DNA from: Nitrospira sp. | GTDB lineage: Bacteria > Nitrospirota > Nitrospiria > Nitrospirales > Nitrospiraceae | Assembly (NCBI GenBank): GCA_018242685.1 | Contig: JAFEBM010000004.1 | Location: 33,621 to 97,620 of the forward strand | Direction: 5' to 3' | Length of the DNA stretch: 64,000 bases | In this document: in pieces, positions 49,945-60,511 of the stretch | Layout: each line of letters begins with the position of its first letter | Position numbering within the stretch: the first letter of the stretch is position 1 | Made by a program: the position numbers and the translations under genes | The notes under the pieces: generated by a model | Databases searched by the model: none | Seen by the model: the letters and a program-made list of their open reading frames with translations, nothing else | What the model was told of the DNA's origin: nothing

Positions 49945-50690
49945 CAGGTCTTCTTGATACCACAGGCTGCGGCGACCGCATCGCGATAGTTCAGCCATAG
50001 CGACAGGCTCTTTTTGACGGATGTCAAAACCGATTGCCGAATGGCGGGCGGGGTGTAATTGACGACCATGTCATAGGCATCGTGCCGATGGCCTGCTTCG
50101 ACCGTCTGGTGAGCCCGAATCAGGTCCATTCGGTTTGGCGAAACCCCATGATACCGGACCAAGGGATGAAGACTGATGATGGATTCGATATCTTCCCGGT
50201 GTTTACTGTCAGGAGGCGCGAGAATTTCCTTGCGATCCTTCACGCTGCCTTCAACGAAGATGGTCAAGGTTGCAGCGGCAATCACCCAATGGCGGTGGCT
50301 CGACATGCGCTCAAGCCAGGCGCGATAGGTTCGGGCCGCAGGCAACAGATGGGCACGTTCGAAATCTCGTCGGCGGAAGCCCAACCCTTCCATCATCGTC
50401 AGGAAGAGCTCGGGATGAGATTTCCCCAACGAGAGCCCTCCGGTTTCTTCTTCGTAGATATTCTGAGCCAACATATGGCGGACTGAAAGCGGGGGGTTGG
50501 TTCCAAGGATTCGTGATAACAAGACGGGAAAGTCTCGAACGTAGACGGCGTACTCGTGCTGGAAGTGAATCTTGAGCTGGGCTTTGTTGAGTCGTCCGGA
50601 CGAAAAATATTCCCAGGCCCAGTGATGCTTGTCGTCCATGATCCGAAGGAGCGCTTCAAGAAACGCAGATTTCTTCATGTGAATGGACAT
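49944..50690 (-). CDS. CADD/PqqC-like helical metalloprotein
   Basis: 248 residues with the heme-oxygenase-like all-helical fold. Likely metal-binding acidic and His residues lie in NIYEEETGGLSLGKSHPELF, FVEGSVKDR and AHQTVEAGHRHDAY. CADD-family proteins in Chlamydia and Nitrosomonas make p-aminobenzoate by an alternative, diiron-dependent route. PqqC is the other relative, but no pqq genes are present. Its stop overlaps the FGE-fold gene by 1 nt. A folate role would fit with metH 2.7 kb away but is inference. Confidence 0.75.
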   Translation of the reverse strand: MSIHMKKSAFLEALLRIMDDKHHWAWEYFSSGRLNKAQLKIHFQHEYAVYVRDFPVLLSRILGTNPPLSVRHMLAQNIYEEETGGLSLGKSHPELFLTMMEGLGFRRRDFERAHLLPAARTYRAWLERMSSHRHWVIAAATLTIFVEGSVKDRKEILAPPDSKHREDIESIISLHPLVRYHGVSPNRMDLIRAHQTVEAGHRHDAYDMVVNYTPPAIRQSVLTSVKKSLSLWLNYRDAVAAACGIKKT

Positions 50691-50696
50691 GATGCC

Positions 50697-50726
50697 TTGC
50701 CTTCTCGGGTGAAGCCTCGCTACAAT
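50697..50726 (+). promoter_or_regulatory. Sigma-70-type promoter
   Basis: TTGCCT (50697-50702) and TACAAT (50721-50726) with an 18-nt spacer, 22 bp before the ATG at 50749. Confidence 0.5.
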
Positions 50727-50748
50727 TCGGATTGCAGAGGAACAACCG

Positions 50749-51033
50749 ATGAATCCAATAACGATTCAGAATCCAGATGAAATTCTCACTGTGTTGGCCG
50801 ACGTGACCCTTCGTGGGACGGGTTTTACGACCGACTCGTTACTCGATTACGTGTTAGAAGAGGGATTTACCGAACCAATCTTCCTCAATGCCAGTGGCGA
50901 GGACCCCACTGCCTTTTTCAAGGGCCAGCCGAATGCCTGGGCCATTTACCAGGTCCGTGAGTGGAAGCGCGTGCTCACCATCTCGGGTGGTGCGGGCCAG
51001 GAACGGCGTGCGCGAATTACGGAAACTCCGTAA
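50749..51033 (+). CDS. Hypothetical protein
   Basis: 94 residues from the ATG at 50749 (GAGGAAC upstream). Starts MNPITIQNPDEILTVLADVT and has DYVLEEGFTEPIFLNASGED and WAIYQVREWKRVLTISG. Soluble, mixed fold. Followed on the same strand by a DUF2007 gene. Not recognised. Confidence 0.55.
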   Translation: MNPITIQNPDEILTVLADVTLRGTGFTTDSLLDYVLEEGFTEPIFLNASGEDPTAFFKGQPNAWAIYQVREWKRVLTISGGAGQERRARITETP

Positions 51034-51118
51034 CTCGCGTTCAAGTGTAAAACGATAGGCGGTGAAGTGCAACCTATGGACACGTTTGACGCGTGAACGA
51101 TCGAACGGTAGGCGGCTC

Positions 51119-51349
51119 ATGAGGATGATTCATCTCACCAATGCGCAAGATGTCGGCGAGCTCGCGATGATCAAAAGCTTGCTCGACGGCAACCGTATCG
51201 CCTATGTCGTCCATGGTGAACATGTCAGCAGCCTCTATCCCGGTGTGCCCTTCTTTGTCAGCCGCGTCATGGTCGACGTGTCCGATCAGGCTCGTGCCGA
51301 AGTGCTTTTGAGCCGACTCAGGCTCTCGATCCGGGAAGCATCAGCCTAA
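51119..51349 (+). CDS. DUF2007 family protein
   Basis: 76 residues from the ATG at 51119: IHLTNAQDVGELAMIKSLLD, GNRIAYVVHGEHVSSLYPGV, VMVDVSDQARAEVLLSRL. A putative signal-transducing domain of the GlnB-like ferredoxin fold family, often without partner. Function unknown. Confidence 0.8.
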   Translation: MRMIHLTNAQDVGELAMIKSLLDGNRIAYVVHGEHVSSLYPGVPFFVSRVMVDVSDQARAEVLLSRLRLSIREASA

Positions 51350-51381
51350 ATTCCCCGTTCATCGAAGAAAAAGGGCATCAG

Positions 51382-51822
51382 TTACGGTTGAAGTCTGGAG
51401 TGAGGTTTATCCGCGGGGAAGTCGCCCGAGCGGCGCTCGCGTGTTCCTTCGTACCATCCTCCCGTCAGTACCCCTTCCTCGAAATAGAGATAGCGATGAT
51501 GGACAACAGCCGAGCTTTCCCAATCTTCGAAAATCCATTCCTCTTGCCGTATGCCGTCTTTGGTGAATGTGGTGTTGATCGTCTGCGGCCCGCCCCAAGA
51601 TTGCAGCACCTGTTCTTTGGTCATCCCCACCATGACACGGTGTTGCTCGATGTGCTTGTGAAAGTCCGGATCATCAAGCTGGACGATCATCGGCCATACC
51701 ACCGCCATGAGGACAAACAAGGCCAGCCCGACATAGATAATGATCCTCACCGGCCGGCGGCGGATGAACGACGGTTCTTCGGGTTGTGACTCGGGCAAAG
51801 CCGGATGAAGGTCGGTGGTCAT
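51382..51822 (-). CDS. Membrane-anchored SmpA/OmlA (BamE-like) domain protein
   Basis: 146 residues: cytoplasmic N-terminus, one membrane helix (VRIIIYVGLALFVLMAVVWP), then a BamE-like fold (HRVMVGMTKEQVLQSWGGPQ, typical xxMTxxxVxxxxGxP). Unlike BamE it has a membrane helix rather than a lipobox, so it is probably an inner-membrane relative facing the periplasm. Confidence 0.78.
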   Translation of the reverse strand: MTTDLHPALPESQPEEPSFIRRRPVRIIIYVGLALFVLMAVVWPMIVQLDDPDFHKHIEQHRVMVGMTKEQVLQSWGGPQTINTTFTKDGIRQEEWIFEDWESSAVVHHRYLYFEEGVLTGGWYEGTRERRSGDFPADKPHSRLQP

Positions 51823-51931
51823 GATGTCACGCAGAAGCCGCGCATGCTAACAACGGACCGTGATGGAGTCAAGGAACGGCTATTTTCAGTAATCAATTCC
51901 AAATAACAGGCGGCGCGATATACTGACATCC

Positions 51932-52492
51932 ATGTCCTATCGCGAATGCCGGACGATCGTTCTGCTCTGTTTGATCGTCGAGATCTTGGCCGTCTGTCAA
52001 TGGGCTGTCGTCGCGGTTCGGGCTGCGACCGTGTATTCCTACATCGACGATCAAGGGAACCCGGTCTTTACCGACTCACCGGAGACGATTCCTGAAAAGT
52101 ATCGCGCCAAGGTCAAGACACACGAGCGCCCTGATTCGGTGAAAAAGTCGCCCTCGGTGGCGGACACGGTACGCGATACGGTCAAAGAACAGGTCAAGAG
52201 TTTCGGGTTTCAGGCGCCGTCGGTTCACATCGACATGAAGAATTTCGGCTTGGCCCAGTCGTCCATTCCGACCTATGCCGGCATCGCGGCGATTGTCCTG
52301 CTGCTCATCATGTATTTCAGCAAAGGAAGCCCCATGCTCCGGCTGTTGGCCCTCGGGCTGCTGATTGTCCTTGGGATCGGGACTCCCGTGCTCATGTATA
52401 CGAGCGAGGGTGGTCCGATGGACAACATGAAGAAAAAAGCCGCTGCTTCCGGACAAGCGCAGCAAGATCGCCTTCAGCAAGCCCCGCAGTAA
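51932..52492 (+). CDS. DUF4124-containing membrane protein
   Basis: 186 residues: signal segment (IVLLCLIVEILAVCQWAVVA), a DUF4124 domain (VYSYIDDQGNPVFTDSPETI), a charged linker, then two membrane helices (YAGIAAIVLLLIMYFS; LLALGLLIVLGIGTPVLMYT) and a Gln-rich tail. DUF4124 is a small periplasmic beta domain of unknown function. A TATACT box lies only 8 bp before the ATG, so a leaderless transcript is possible but unproven. Confidence 0.75.
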   Translation: MSYRECRTIVLLCLIVEILAVCQWAVVAVRAATVYSYIDDQGNPVFTDSPETIPEKYRAKVKTHERPDSVKKSPSVADTVRDTVKEQVKSFGFQAPSVHIDMKNFGLAQSSIPTYAGIAAIVLLLIMYFSKGSPMLRLLALGLLIVLGIGTPVLMYTSEGGPMDNMKKKAAASGQAQQDRLQQAPQ

Positions 52493-52523
52493 ACGTTCCC
52501 TCCCCCTGCCTGTCTTCTGAACA

Positions 52524-53312
52524 CTATTCCTCGTATTTTGGAACCGGTATTGATTTGGGCGATGGTTTGGGGGGACTAGGTTGCTTGTCGAACTGGTGGG
52601 AATAAGGATTCGGTATCCGTTCGTGGGTGTGCCGCTGCCGGAGGGTCACCAACTGCAGGCTCTGTGTGCTGATTTCTACACGGTCGATCAATGCCTCGAT
52701 CGTCAAGCGATCGGGAAGCCCTTGTATGGAAAATAATTGGTAGCAGAGAGTCCAATCGAGTTGGTCCTTTCCCTGTTCTTTCACGATGAAACGGGCATCA
52801 GGCGACGGAGGTCCTTTGCACAGCAGCAGCCAAATGTTGGATCGAAAGGCAGGGTTGGCCGGATCGGTTGAAGGGCGAAACTCCGGAATCAAACCTGGGA
52901 GCCGACCGATCGGCACTGCTTGGGAAAATTCGATATCCACCAAACGTACGATCAGCGGCCGGTTCTCATTTTGATCATTCGGATCAACCGCGTAGCTGAA
53001 GGAATAGCGGACATCGATGCCCTCACGTTTGTATGTATAGACATCTTCGCCGTTTTCAGGCGACACGAGTTTACTGAAGTACTTCAACCAATCGGCGATC
53101 GGGTAATAGGTGAAGACACGCAGCGCAGATTTTCGGTCCCGCACAGCCTGCGGCATGCCGAGTTGTTCATGGAGTTCTTTCTGAGAAAGCCCGAGAAAAC
53201 CATCTTCGAAATAGGGTGCGGCAGAGGTGAAGGCGGGTCCGGTGAAAAATAAGACAATGGAGAGAAGTGGGATCAATGCTGTGTTTCGTAAGAGGACCGA
53301 GACGTGCCTCAT
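52524..53312 (-). CDS. Exported hypothetical protein
   Basis: 262 residues with a signal peptide (TALIPLLSIVLFFTGPAFTS), a short BamE-like start (DGFLGLSQKELHEQLGMPQA), and a beta-rich domain (DVRYSFSYAVDPNDQNENRP). Two Cys (LLLCKGPP, LCYQLFSIQ). Pro-rich end (QPSPPKPSPKSIPVP). Not recognised further. Convergent with the DUF4124 gene. Confidence 0.65.
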   Translation of the reverse strand: MRHVSVLLRNTALIPLLSIVLFFTGPAFTSAAPYFEDGFLGLSQKELHEQLGMPQAVRDRKSALRVFTYYPIADWLKYFSKLVSPENGEDVYTYKREGIDVRYSFSYAVDPNDQNENRPLIVRLVDIEFSQAVPIGRLPGLIPEFRPSTDPANPAFRSNIWLLLCKGPPSPDARFIVKEQGKDQLDWTLCYQLFSIQGLPDRLTIEALIDRVEISTQSLQLVTLRQRHTHERIPNPYSHQFDKQPSPPKPSPKSIPVPKYEE

Positions 53313-53437
53313 ATGTCATGGTAGCCAGGCCTCGAATTTTATGTCAAGGAAGAGGTGCCTGCTTGCTCGATCTGAAGGCCTTCCAGTATGATCGCGATAA
53401 TACTCGGGAAACCATCCGGTGATTTCATAGGGTAATC

Positions 53438-56400
53438 ATGTCGATATCGCATGAACGTTCCATCGAGGCGCTCTTGCACGAGCGCATCCTGATCCTTGAC
53501 GGCGCCATGGGGACGATGATCCAGCAGCGAAAGTTGGATGAGGCGGCTTTTCGGGGAGAGCAGTTCAAGGACTGGTCGAAGGATCTCAAAGGTCATAACG
53601 ATCTGTTGAATGTCACACAGCCGGCTATCATCGAAGAGATTCATCGGCAGTATCTTGAGGCCGGTGCGGACATGATCGAGACCAATACGTTCAATTCGCA
53701 GGCGATTTCGCTTGCCGATTACAAGATGGACACTCTGGGTTATGAATTGTCCAAAGCCGGGGCGGAATGCGCCAAGCGGGCAGTGGCGGCGGTACAGCGG
53801 GCGCAGCCGGGACGGCGTTGCTTTGTCGCCGGGGCGATCGGACCGACGACCAAGACCGCGTCGATTTCAACTGATGTGAACAACCCCGCGGCTCGCGGGA
53901 CGACCTATGAAGAACTGGTCAAAGCCTATGGGCAACAAATACTGGGGTTGCTCGACGGTGGCGCCGATCTCCTGCTGGTGGAGACAATCTTCGACACGTT
54001 GAATGCGAAGGCCGCATTTTTTGCGATCCAACAGGCGTTCGCATCCGGCGCGCGTCAGGTTCCGATCATGGCGTCGGTGACGTTCATCCAAGCCGGCAGC
54101 AATCGTGGTGTGACCGGGCAGACCGTCGAAGCATTTTGGAATTCCATCTCCCATGTACCGCTGTTAAGCGTGGGGATGAACTGCGCGCTCGGTCCAAAAG
54201 AAATGCGTCCGCTGATTGAAGAATTGTCGAAGATCGCGCCGATCTACATCAGCGCCCATCCCAATGCCGGCCTGCCGAATCCATTGTTGCCGACCGGGTT
54301 TCCCGAGACTCCGGAAACCTTAGCGCCCCAGTTGCGCGAGTGGGCGGACAACGGGTGGCTGAACATCGTCGGCGGCTGTTGCGGCACAACACCGGCCCAT
54401 ATCAAGCATATCGCCGAAGCTGTGCGTGGGGTGAAGCCGCATGTGTTCTCGAAGGTCGAATCATATACTAGATTGAGCGGTCTTGAAGCCGTCACCATTC
54501 GACCCGATTCGAACTTCGTCAATATCGGCGAACGGACGAACGTGACCGGTTCGCCGGCTTTCGCAAAGCTGATTCTTGCCGGTGATTATGAGGCGGCTCT
54601 ATCGGTGGCGCGGCAACAAGTGGAGGGCGGAGCGCAGATCATCGACATCAATATGGATGAGGGTATGCTGGACTCCAAGGCTGCGATGGAGAAGTTTCTT
54701 CGCCTTGTTGCGTCTGAGCCGGATATCTGCAAAGTGCCCATCATGGTCGACAGCTCCAGGTGGGAGGTGTTGGAGACCGGCCTCAAAAATATCCAAGGTA
54801 AAGCCGTCGTCAACAGTATCAGTCTGAAGGAGGGCGAGCAGAAATTCATAGACCAGGCGATGCTCGTTCGTCGCTACGGCGCCGCGGTTGTTGTCATGGC
54901 CTTCGATGAGAAGGGGCAGGCCGACACGCTGGAACGAAAGAAGGAAATCTGTGCGCGCTCATACAAGATCCTTACAGAGCAAGTCGGGTTTCCTCCGCAA
55001 GATATTATCTTCGACCCGAACATACTGACTGTCGCGACGGGAATCGAGGAACATAACAACTACGCCGTGAATTTTATCGAAGCGACCAGCTGGATCAAGC
55101 AGAGCTTGCCGGGCGCGAAGGTCAGCGGGGGTATCAGCAATATCTCGTTTTCGTTCCGGGGTAACAACGTTGTTCGAGAGGCGATGCATGCCGCTTTCCT
55201 GTATCACGCCGTCAAGGCCGGTCTCGACATGGGCATTGTGAATGCGGGGCAACTCGCGGTGTACGAGGAAGTTCCCAAAGACTTGCTCGAACTTGTCGAG
55301 GATGTGTTGCTCAACCGACGGCCGGACGCCACCGAACGCTTGGTGACTTTTGCCGAGACGGTGAAGGCGAAGGGGAAAGCGGTTGCCAAGGACGATGAGT
55401 GGCGTCATGGGACGGTTGAGGAACGGTTATCCCATGCGCTCATCAAGGGCATCACGGACCATATCGATCAGGATACGGAGGAGGCCCGGCAAAAATACTC
55501 CAAGCCTTTGGACGTGATCGAGGGACCGTTGATGGCCGGCATGAACGTCGTCGGCGACCTGTTCGGCTCAGGCAAGATGTTCTTGCCTCAGGTCGTTAAG
55601 AGCGCCCGCGTGATGAAGAAGGCCGTGGCCTATCTCATGCCCTTTATGGAAGAAGAGAAGCAGCGGTCCGGCAATTTCAAGGCCCAGGGGAAGATCTTGC
55701 TCGCGACCGTCAAGGGTGATGTGCACGATATCGGGAAAAACATCGTCGGCGTCGTGCTCGGCTGCAACAACTATGAAGTCATCGATCTGGGCGTGATGGT
55801 GCCCTGTGAGAAAATTCTGGCCGCTGCTCGAGAGAACAAACCTGACATCATCGGTTTGAGCGGGCTCATCACCCCTTCACTGGACGAGATGGTCCATGTG
55901 GCAAAAGAAATGACGCGCGAGGGGTTCGATCTGCCTCTCTTGATCGGTGGCGCCACGACCAGCAAAGCTCATACGGCGGTCAAGATCGCGCCCTCCTACA
56001 AGCCGGGCGTGGTCCATGTGTTGGACGCTTCACGCGCCGTGGGCGTTGTGGGAAGCCTGGTCAGTCAAACGCAGAAGCAAGATTTCGTGAAGCAAGTGCG
56101 GGACGACTATGAGCGGGTGCGGCAATCGCACCACGATCGCGGCGCCAAGCCGCTTATCTCGATCACTCAAGCGCGCGCCAATCGGTTCATGCCGGCCTGG
56201 GACAAGATTGATATTCCCACACCGGCGACGTTAGGCGTTCGGACGATTCCCGATCAATCGTTGACCGAACTGATTCCTTATATCGACTGGTCACCCTTTT
56301 TCCACACGTGGGAATTACGAGGACGCTATCCGACGATCTTTGAGGATCCAACCGTCGGGCCAAAGGCCAAGGAATTGTATGACGATGCGCGCCGTCTCCT

Positions 56401-57133
56401 GGATGAAATCGTCCAGAAGCGACAGCTCACAGCCAAGGGAGTCTATGGATTCTTCCCTGCGGCGACGGTCGGTGACGACATCGAACTCTATGTAGATCCG
56501 TCCAGGAAAACGGTGCTCACCACGATTCATCATCTTCGTCAGCAATCGGAGAAGCCGTCGGACCAGCCCAACCTTTCACTGGCCGATTACGTTGCGCCGA
56601 AGGAATCAGATCGGCAGGATTACGTCGGGGCCTTTGCCGTCACGGCCGGTATTGGATTGGATGAATTGTGTAAACGATTTGATAAAGACCATGACGACTA
56701 TAATTCAATCATGGCCAAGGCCCTCGCCGACCGGCTGGCCGAAGCTTTCGCCGAGTTTCTCCATAAACGAGTCAGAGAAGAGTGGGGATACGGCAAGGAA
56801 GAACGATTGACGAATGACGACTTGATCCGTGAGCGATATCGCGGCATCCGTCCGGCGCCGGGGTATCCAGCTTGCCCGGATCACACAGAAAAGAAGCTGC
56901 TGTTTGATCTCCTGGAAGTTGAGAAAAATACCGGTATCACATTGACGGAAAGTTTTGCCATGTGGCCTGCCGCGGCCGTGAGCGGATTCTATTTCGCCCA
57001 TCCGGACGCCAAGTACTTTGCCGTCGGCAAAATCGGCAAAGACCAGGTTGAAGACTACGCCCGCCGCAAGGGGATGGATCTTCGGACCATCGAACGCTGG
57101 CTCTCCCCGAATTTGAATTACGAGCCTGACTGA
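53438..57133 (+). CDS. metH: Cobalamin-dependent methionine synthase
   Basis: 1231 residues, full length. Transfers the methyl group of methyltetrahydrofolate to homocysteine through cobalamin. Modules in order: homocysteine domain with zinc ligands [11 protein letters not shown] (about 312-322), pterin domain starting [11 protein letters not shown], cobalamin domain with the His ligand in [15 protein letters not shown] (about 761), and the reactivation domain with [12 protein letters not shown] (about 1137). The 5' gap is 125 bp and shows no cobalamin riboswitch. Its substrate homocysteine could come from the sulfur-carrier operon at 29.8-35.0 kb. Confidence 0.95.
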   Translation: MSISHERSIEALLHERILILDGAMGTMIQQRKLDEAAFRGEQFKDWSKDLKGHNDLLNVTQPAIIEEIHRQYLEAGADMIETNTFNSQAISLADYKMDTLGYELSKAGAECAKRAVAAVQRAQPGRRCFVAGAIGPTTKTASISTDVNNPAARGTTYEELVKAYGQQILGLLDGGADLLLVETIFDTLNAKAAFFAIQQAFASGARQVPIMASVTFIQAGSNRGVTGQTVEAFWNSISHVPLLSVGMNCALGPKEMRPLIEELSKIAPIYISAHPNAGLPNPLLPTGFPETPETLAPQLREWADNGWLNIVGGCCGTTPAHIKHIAEAVRGVKPHVFSKVESYTRLSGLEAVTIRPDSNFVNIGERTNVTGSPAFAKLILAGDYEAALSVARQQVEGGAQIIDINMDEGMLDSKAAMEKFLRLVASEPDICKVPIMVDSSRWEVLETGLKNIQGKAVVNSISLKEGEQKFIDQAMLVRRYGAAVVVMAFDEKGQADTLERKKEICARSYKILTEQVGFPPQDIIFDPNILTVATGIEEHNNYAVNFIEATSWIKQSLPGAKVSGGISNISFSFRGNNVVREAMHAAFLYHAVKAGLDMGIVNAGQLAVYEEVPKDLLELVEDVLLNRRPDATERLVTFAETVKAKGKAVAKDDEWRHGTVEERLSHALIKGITDHIDQDTEEARQKYSKPLDVIEGPLMAGMNVVGDLFGSGKMFLPQVVKSARVMKKAVAYLMPFMEEEKQRSGNFKAQGKILLATVKGDVHDIGKNIVGVVLGCNNYEVIDLGVMVPCEKILAAARENKPDIIGLSGLITPSLDEMVHVAKEMTREGFDLPLLIGGATTSKAHTAVKIAPSYKPGVVHVLDASRAVGVVGSLVSQTQKQDFVKQVRDDYERVRQSHHDRGAKPLISITQARANRFMPAWDKIDIPTPATLGVRTIPDQSLTELIPYIDWSPFFHTWELRGRYPTIFEDPTVGPKAKELYDDARRLLDEIVQKRQLTAKGVYGFFPAATVGDDIELYVDPSRKTVLTTIHHLRQQSEKPSDQPNLSLADYVAPKESDRQDYVGAFAVTAGIGLDELCKRFDKDHDDYNSIMAKALADRLAEAFAEFLHKRVREEWGYGKEERLTNDDLIRERYRGIRPAPGYPACPDHTEKKLLFDLLEVEKNTGITLTESFAMWPAAAVSGFYFAHPDAKYFAVGKIGKDQVEDYARRKGMDLRTIERWLSPNLNYEPD

Positions 57134-57224
57134 TGTTTGCGTGAGACCGGTGGGCAACGCACTTTCTCTTCAGCCTCATCTTCGACTACAATAGCCCACT
57201 ACGAATCCTCCCTAAGGGTGTCGG

Positions 57225-58616
57225 ATGCAGGCACGTATCCTCATTGTCGATGACGATCAAGATATTCTCAGTGCGCTCAAGAAGCGTTTGACGTGGATGG
57301 GCCATGAAGTGCTCACGGCCGAGGATGGCGAACAAGCGTTGAGACTGGCGACTGAAGAAGCGCCTGATCTGATGCTGCTCGACATTGAATTGCCGGGGCT
57401 CAGCGGACTGGATATCCTCAAACAGCTTGCCGAAAAACGTTCCGGCATTCCTCCGCACATTGTCCCGGCAGTGATCGTCATCACCGCGTTCGGAACGATC
57501 GATCGGGCTGTGGAGGCGATACGGCTTGGGGCGTGCGATTTCCTGACGAAGCCGTTTGAACCCGATCATCTCTCAATCGTGATTGAAAAGGCCATGGCAC
57601 AGATGGCTCTCACGCGTCAGATCGGTCTCCTGCAAGCGGAAGTGGGGGGACGGTATGAGTATGTAGTGGGGCAGAGTCCACGCATGGTTGAGTTACTGGA
57701 CACGGCGCGACGAGTCGCCGGCTCTCCGGCCACGGTGTTGTTGCTGGGTGAAACAGGGACGGGCAAAGAAGTGATGGCGCGCGCGCTGCATCGGTGGAGC
57801 CCGCGCGCCTCGAAACCGTTTGTCGTCGTGAACTGCGCGGCGTTACCCGAGAGTTTATTGGAGAATGAATTATTCGGACACGAGAAAGGGGCCTATACCG
57901 GAGCGGGGAGGCGCGAATCGGGGAAAATCGAGTCGGCGGAAGGCGGCACCGTCTTTCTCGATGAGATCGGCGACATGCCGGCGGGGCTTCAGACCCGTCT
58001 ACTCCGCCTGCTGCAGGATCAAGAGTTCTACCGTGTCGGCGGCGCTCAGCCCATTCGTACTCATGTGCGATTTATCGCGGCGACGAACAAGGATTTGAAA
58101 GAGGCCATTCAGGAAGGATTGTTCCGGCAGGATTTGTTCTATCGTCTGAACGTCATCTCACTCACGTTGCCTCCCTTGCGAAAACGACCGGAGGATCTGC
58201 CTGCATTAGTGGATCATTTTGTCCGGCGACATGGAGCGACCATGGGTCGTCATCCTTTCACAGTGAGCCAAGAGGCTCTGGAACTCATTCGCGGGTATCA
58301 CTGGCCTGGAAACGTGCGTGAATTAGAAAACGTCCTGGTGCGGGCCATCGCACTCTGCCCCGATGACTGTCTTGAACCCGAACATCTCGGGATCACGGTC
58401 CAACGCAAGTTGCCGGTGGAAGCGGACTTTGCGGAAGACGAGAGTCTGAACTACCACGCCGTGATGGAGCACTACAGCCGAAAAGTTATCGAAGAGGGGT
58501 TGCGTCGCGCGAGATGGAATCAAACCAAGGCGGCGGAACTCCTGGGGCTGCAACGGACCTATTTGACGAGGCTCATAAGGCAGAGAGGTGTATCTACCAA
58601 GCCTCCCTCCACGTAA
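57225..58616 (+). CDS. Sigma-54-dependent response regulator (NtrC family)
   Basis: 463 residues: REC domain with LIVDDDQDIL and phosphorylatable Asp53 (LLDIELPGLSG), AAA+ domain with Walker A GETGTGKEV (about 174-182), the sigma-54 contact loop GAYTGA (variant of GAFTGA), Walker B GTVFLDEIGD and the arginine finger region FRQDLFYRLNV, then a Fis-type HTH (WNQTKAAELLGLQRTYLTRL). Activates sigma-54 promoters after phosphorylation, probably by the kinase encoded convergently 67 bp away. Confidence 0.92.
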   Translation: MQARILIVDDDQDILSALKKRLTWMGHEVLTAEDGEQALRLATEEAPDLMLLDIELPGLSGLDILKQLAEKRSGIPPHIVPAVIVITAFGTIDRAVEAIRLGACDFLTKPFEPDHLSIVIEKAMAQMALTRQIGLLQAEVGGRYEYVVGQSPRMVELLDTARRVAGSPATVLLLGETGTGKEVMARALHRWSPRASKPFVVVNCAALPESLLENELFGHEKGAYTGAGRRESGKIESAEGGTVFLDEIGDMPAGLQTRLLRLLQDQEFYRVGGAQPIRTHVRFIAATNKDLKEAIQEGLFRQDLFYRLNVISLTLPPLRKRPEDLPALVDHFVRRHGATMGRHPFTVSQEALELIRGYHWPGNVRELENVLVRAIALCPDDCLEPEHLGITVQRKLPVEADFAEDESLNYHAVMEHYSRKVIEEGLRRARWNQTKAAELLGLQRTYLTRLIRQRGVSTKPPST

Positions 58617-58655
58617 TCGTGCGGCACGCTGGGAGCAGCCGTTCCTTCCTCTATC

Positions 58656-58685
58656 CAGATAGTCAAAGTTCAGATAGTCAGAGTC
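58656..58685. repeat. 15-bp tandem repeat between convergent genes
   Basis: CAGATAGTCAAAGTT followed by CAGATAGTCAGAGTC, 13 of 15 positions alike, in the 67-bp gap between the response regulator and kinase 3' ends. The second unit overlaps the kinase stop by 2 nt. Confidence 0.6.
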
Positions 58686-60501
58686 AGGCGATTTGATGGT
58701 GTGATGGGCTTGGTGCGCTGGTTTCGGGCGTGGCCGGTTGAGCCGGTGTGGCCGAGTGCAGGGTAAACGAAAAACAGCTGCCTCGGTGAGGTTCTGTCTC
58801 AACCCACAGTCGCCCATGATGCAGTTCGACCAGCAGCTTGGCGATGGCCAGTCCGAGCCCTGCTCCCTTGGTCTTCTTCTGTGCGGTAGGCGCGCGATAG
58901 AACGGCTGGAAAATCTTCTCTGCATCTTCCTGAGCGATGCCGGGCCCGACATCACGCACAGAGATCTGGATTTTATCGGCGGATATGTTCATGACGGCCA
59001 GGTTGACGATCGTGTCCGTCGGCGTGAATTTGACCGCATTGTGAAGGAGATTGAGGAGGATCCGTCGCAACTTATCGGGGTCGGCACATACAAGGGGCAG
59101 ATCGGATGGGAGCGAGATCACGATTCTGACGCGGCGTTCGGAGCTGAACGGATGAAGATCTTCGACGGTTTTGGCGATCACATTCCCGAGGACCACTGAT
59201 TCCAAGCGTACGATGGCTTGCCCCATCTCGATTTGGGAGAGATCCAGCAAATCATCGATCAAGATCCGAAGGCGTGAGAGGTTGGCTTCCACGCGCACAA
59301 GCGATTGTCGTTGATCGTCGGTGACGGCTCCATCTATCCCATCCCGGAGATTCGCCAGATGCACTTTCATCGACGTCAGAGGCGTGCGCAATTCGTGCGA
59401 GGCCGTGGAGACGAAGATCGACTTGCGTCGGTCGATCTCCCGCAGTTTGGAGTTGGCCGCTGCAAGTTCCTGCGTACGAGCGTCCACACGGTCTTCCAGG
59501 GTGTGGGCCAATTCACGCAACTCATGCTCGCGTGACTGCAATGTCAAAGCCATGGTGTTGAAGACTTGGGTCAGGGTTCCGATTTCATCGTGGGTGCGTA
59601 TGGCCACGATCGGGACCGTCTCCCCATCGGCAAGTTTGGTCGCAGCCGTCGTGAGCCCTTGCAATGGAATCGTGATTCGGCGTGCCAGCAGGACGATGAC
59701 ACAGACCCCTCCCATCAGCGTACTCAGCGTGATGAGGACCGCCTTCCACAACAACCGACGCAGGACGTGCTGAAGGTTGGACGTCGAAAGCCCGACTTGC
59801 ACAAGAGAGGGAGCCATAGGCTGAAGAGCGGCGCGGTCTTCCTGCGTATCAAACCGTTCATCAAGCGTGAGTTGCAGGGCAGGATCCCGTCCGGTCCCGC
59901 GAGCGTGTTGCGGGACCTGGACCAGAATGTCGTAAAACACTGGAAGCTCGGAGCCTCCCATGAGACTGAACAATTCTCCCGGCGTAAATTCGATGTTCGA
60001 TAGAAGAACCGGACCCTCGTTGGCAAGCCAAATCCCGCTGACGAACGGCTCATTCGTACCGACGTTGAGTTGGCCGGACCGGACCAGTTTCGTCACCGGA
60101 AACCGTCGCTGTCCTAGGTGAGTAGAAAATTGCTGTTGCCACTCGTCCTTTCCAGCGCCGGCTTGCAGCTCACCGCTCGAAGATATGACCGCTACATATG
60201 CTACCGGCCTGACGGCGAGGACCTCATGGATGAGTTGATTCAACCGATAGGTATCGCCGACAACGATGCTGAATCGACCCATGCCCGCCACGTATTGCGC
60301 GAGCAGCGTTCCACTTTGCACCAAGCTATCGGCAGCCGATCGCACTTGCTGCTGAATAAACAACCAGCCGAGTAAGAGACAGGCGACAACCAAAATGACG
60401 GCCGTACTGAGGACGAGCTTTGTTCTGAGCGTGACCGAGAATGAGGGGGATGGCGGAGCCGGTTCAGCTATTACCGATGCTGGATCAACCGTTGGCGTCA
60501 C
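58684..60501 (-). CDS. Membrane histidine kinase with HAMP domain
   Basis: 605 residues: TM1 (LSTAVILVVACLLLGWLFI), a periplasmic region of about 200 residues, TM2 near 260-285 (STLMGGVCVIVLLA), HAMP (RRITIPLQGLTTAATKLADG), coiled coil, HisKA with His369 (VSTASHELRTPLTS), and HATPase (NLLHNAVKF, VRDVGPGIA, GAGLGLAIAK). Likely partner of the sigma-54 regulator. Co-transcribed after the periplasmic binding protein (10-bp gap), which may be its ligand sensor. Confidence 0.9.
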   Translation of the reverse strand: MTPTVDPASVIAEPAPPSPSFSVTLRTKLVLSTAVILVVACLLLGWLFIQQQVRSAADSLVQSGTLLAQYVAGMGRFSIVVGDTYRLNQLIHEVLAVRPVAYVAVISSSGELQAGAGKDEWQQQFSTHLGQRRFPVTKLVRSGQLNVGTNEPFVSGIWLANEGPVLLSNIEFTPGELFSLMGGSELPVFYDILVQVPQHARGTGRDPALQLTLDERFDTQEDRAALQPMAPSLVQVGLSTSNLQHVLRRLLWKAVLITLSTLMGGVCVIVLLARRITIPLQGLTTAATKLADGETVPIVAIRTHDEIGTLTQVFNTMALTLQSREHELRELAHTLEDRVDARTQELAAANSKLREIDRRKSIFVSTASHELRTPLTSMKVHLANLRDGIDGAVTDDQRQSLVRVEANLSRLRILIDDLLDLSQIEMGQAIVRLESVVLGNVIAKTVEDLHPFSSERRVRIVISLPSDLPLVCADPDKLRRILLNLLHNAVKFTPTDTIVNLAVMNISADKIQISVRDVGPGIAQEDAEKIFQPFYRAPTAQKKTKGAGLGLAIAKLLVELHHGRLWVETEPHRGSCFSFTLHSATPAQPATPETSAPSPSHHQIA

Positions 60502-60511
60502 TGGATGCCCT

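Noticed and set aside
51919..51924. TATACT as promoter of the DUF4124 gene.
   Set aside because: Only 8 bp from the ATG and without a good -35 box; it would need a leaderless transcript, so not listed as a feature.
53313..53437. Possible cobalamin or SAM riboswitch before metH.
   Set aside because: The gap is only 125 bp, part of it belongs to the divergent gene's upstream region, and no B12-box-like sequence or long hairpin series is seen.
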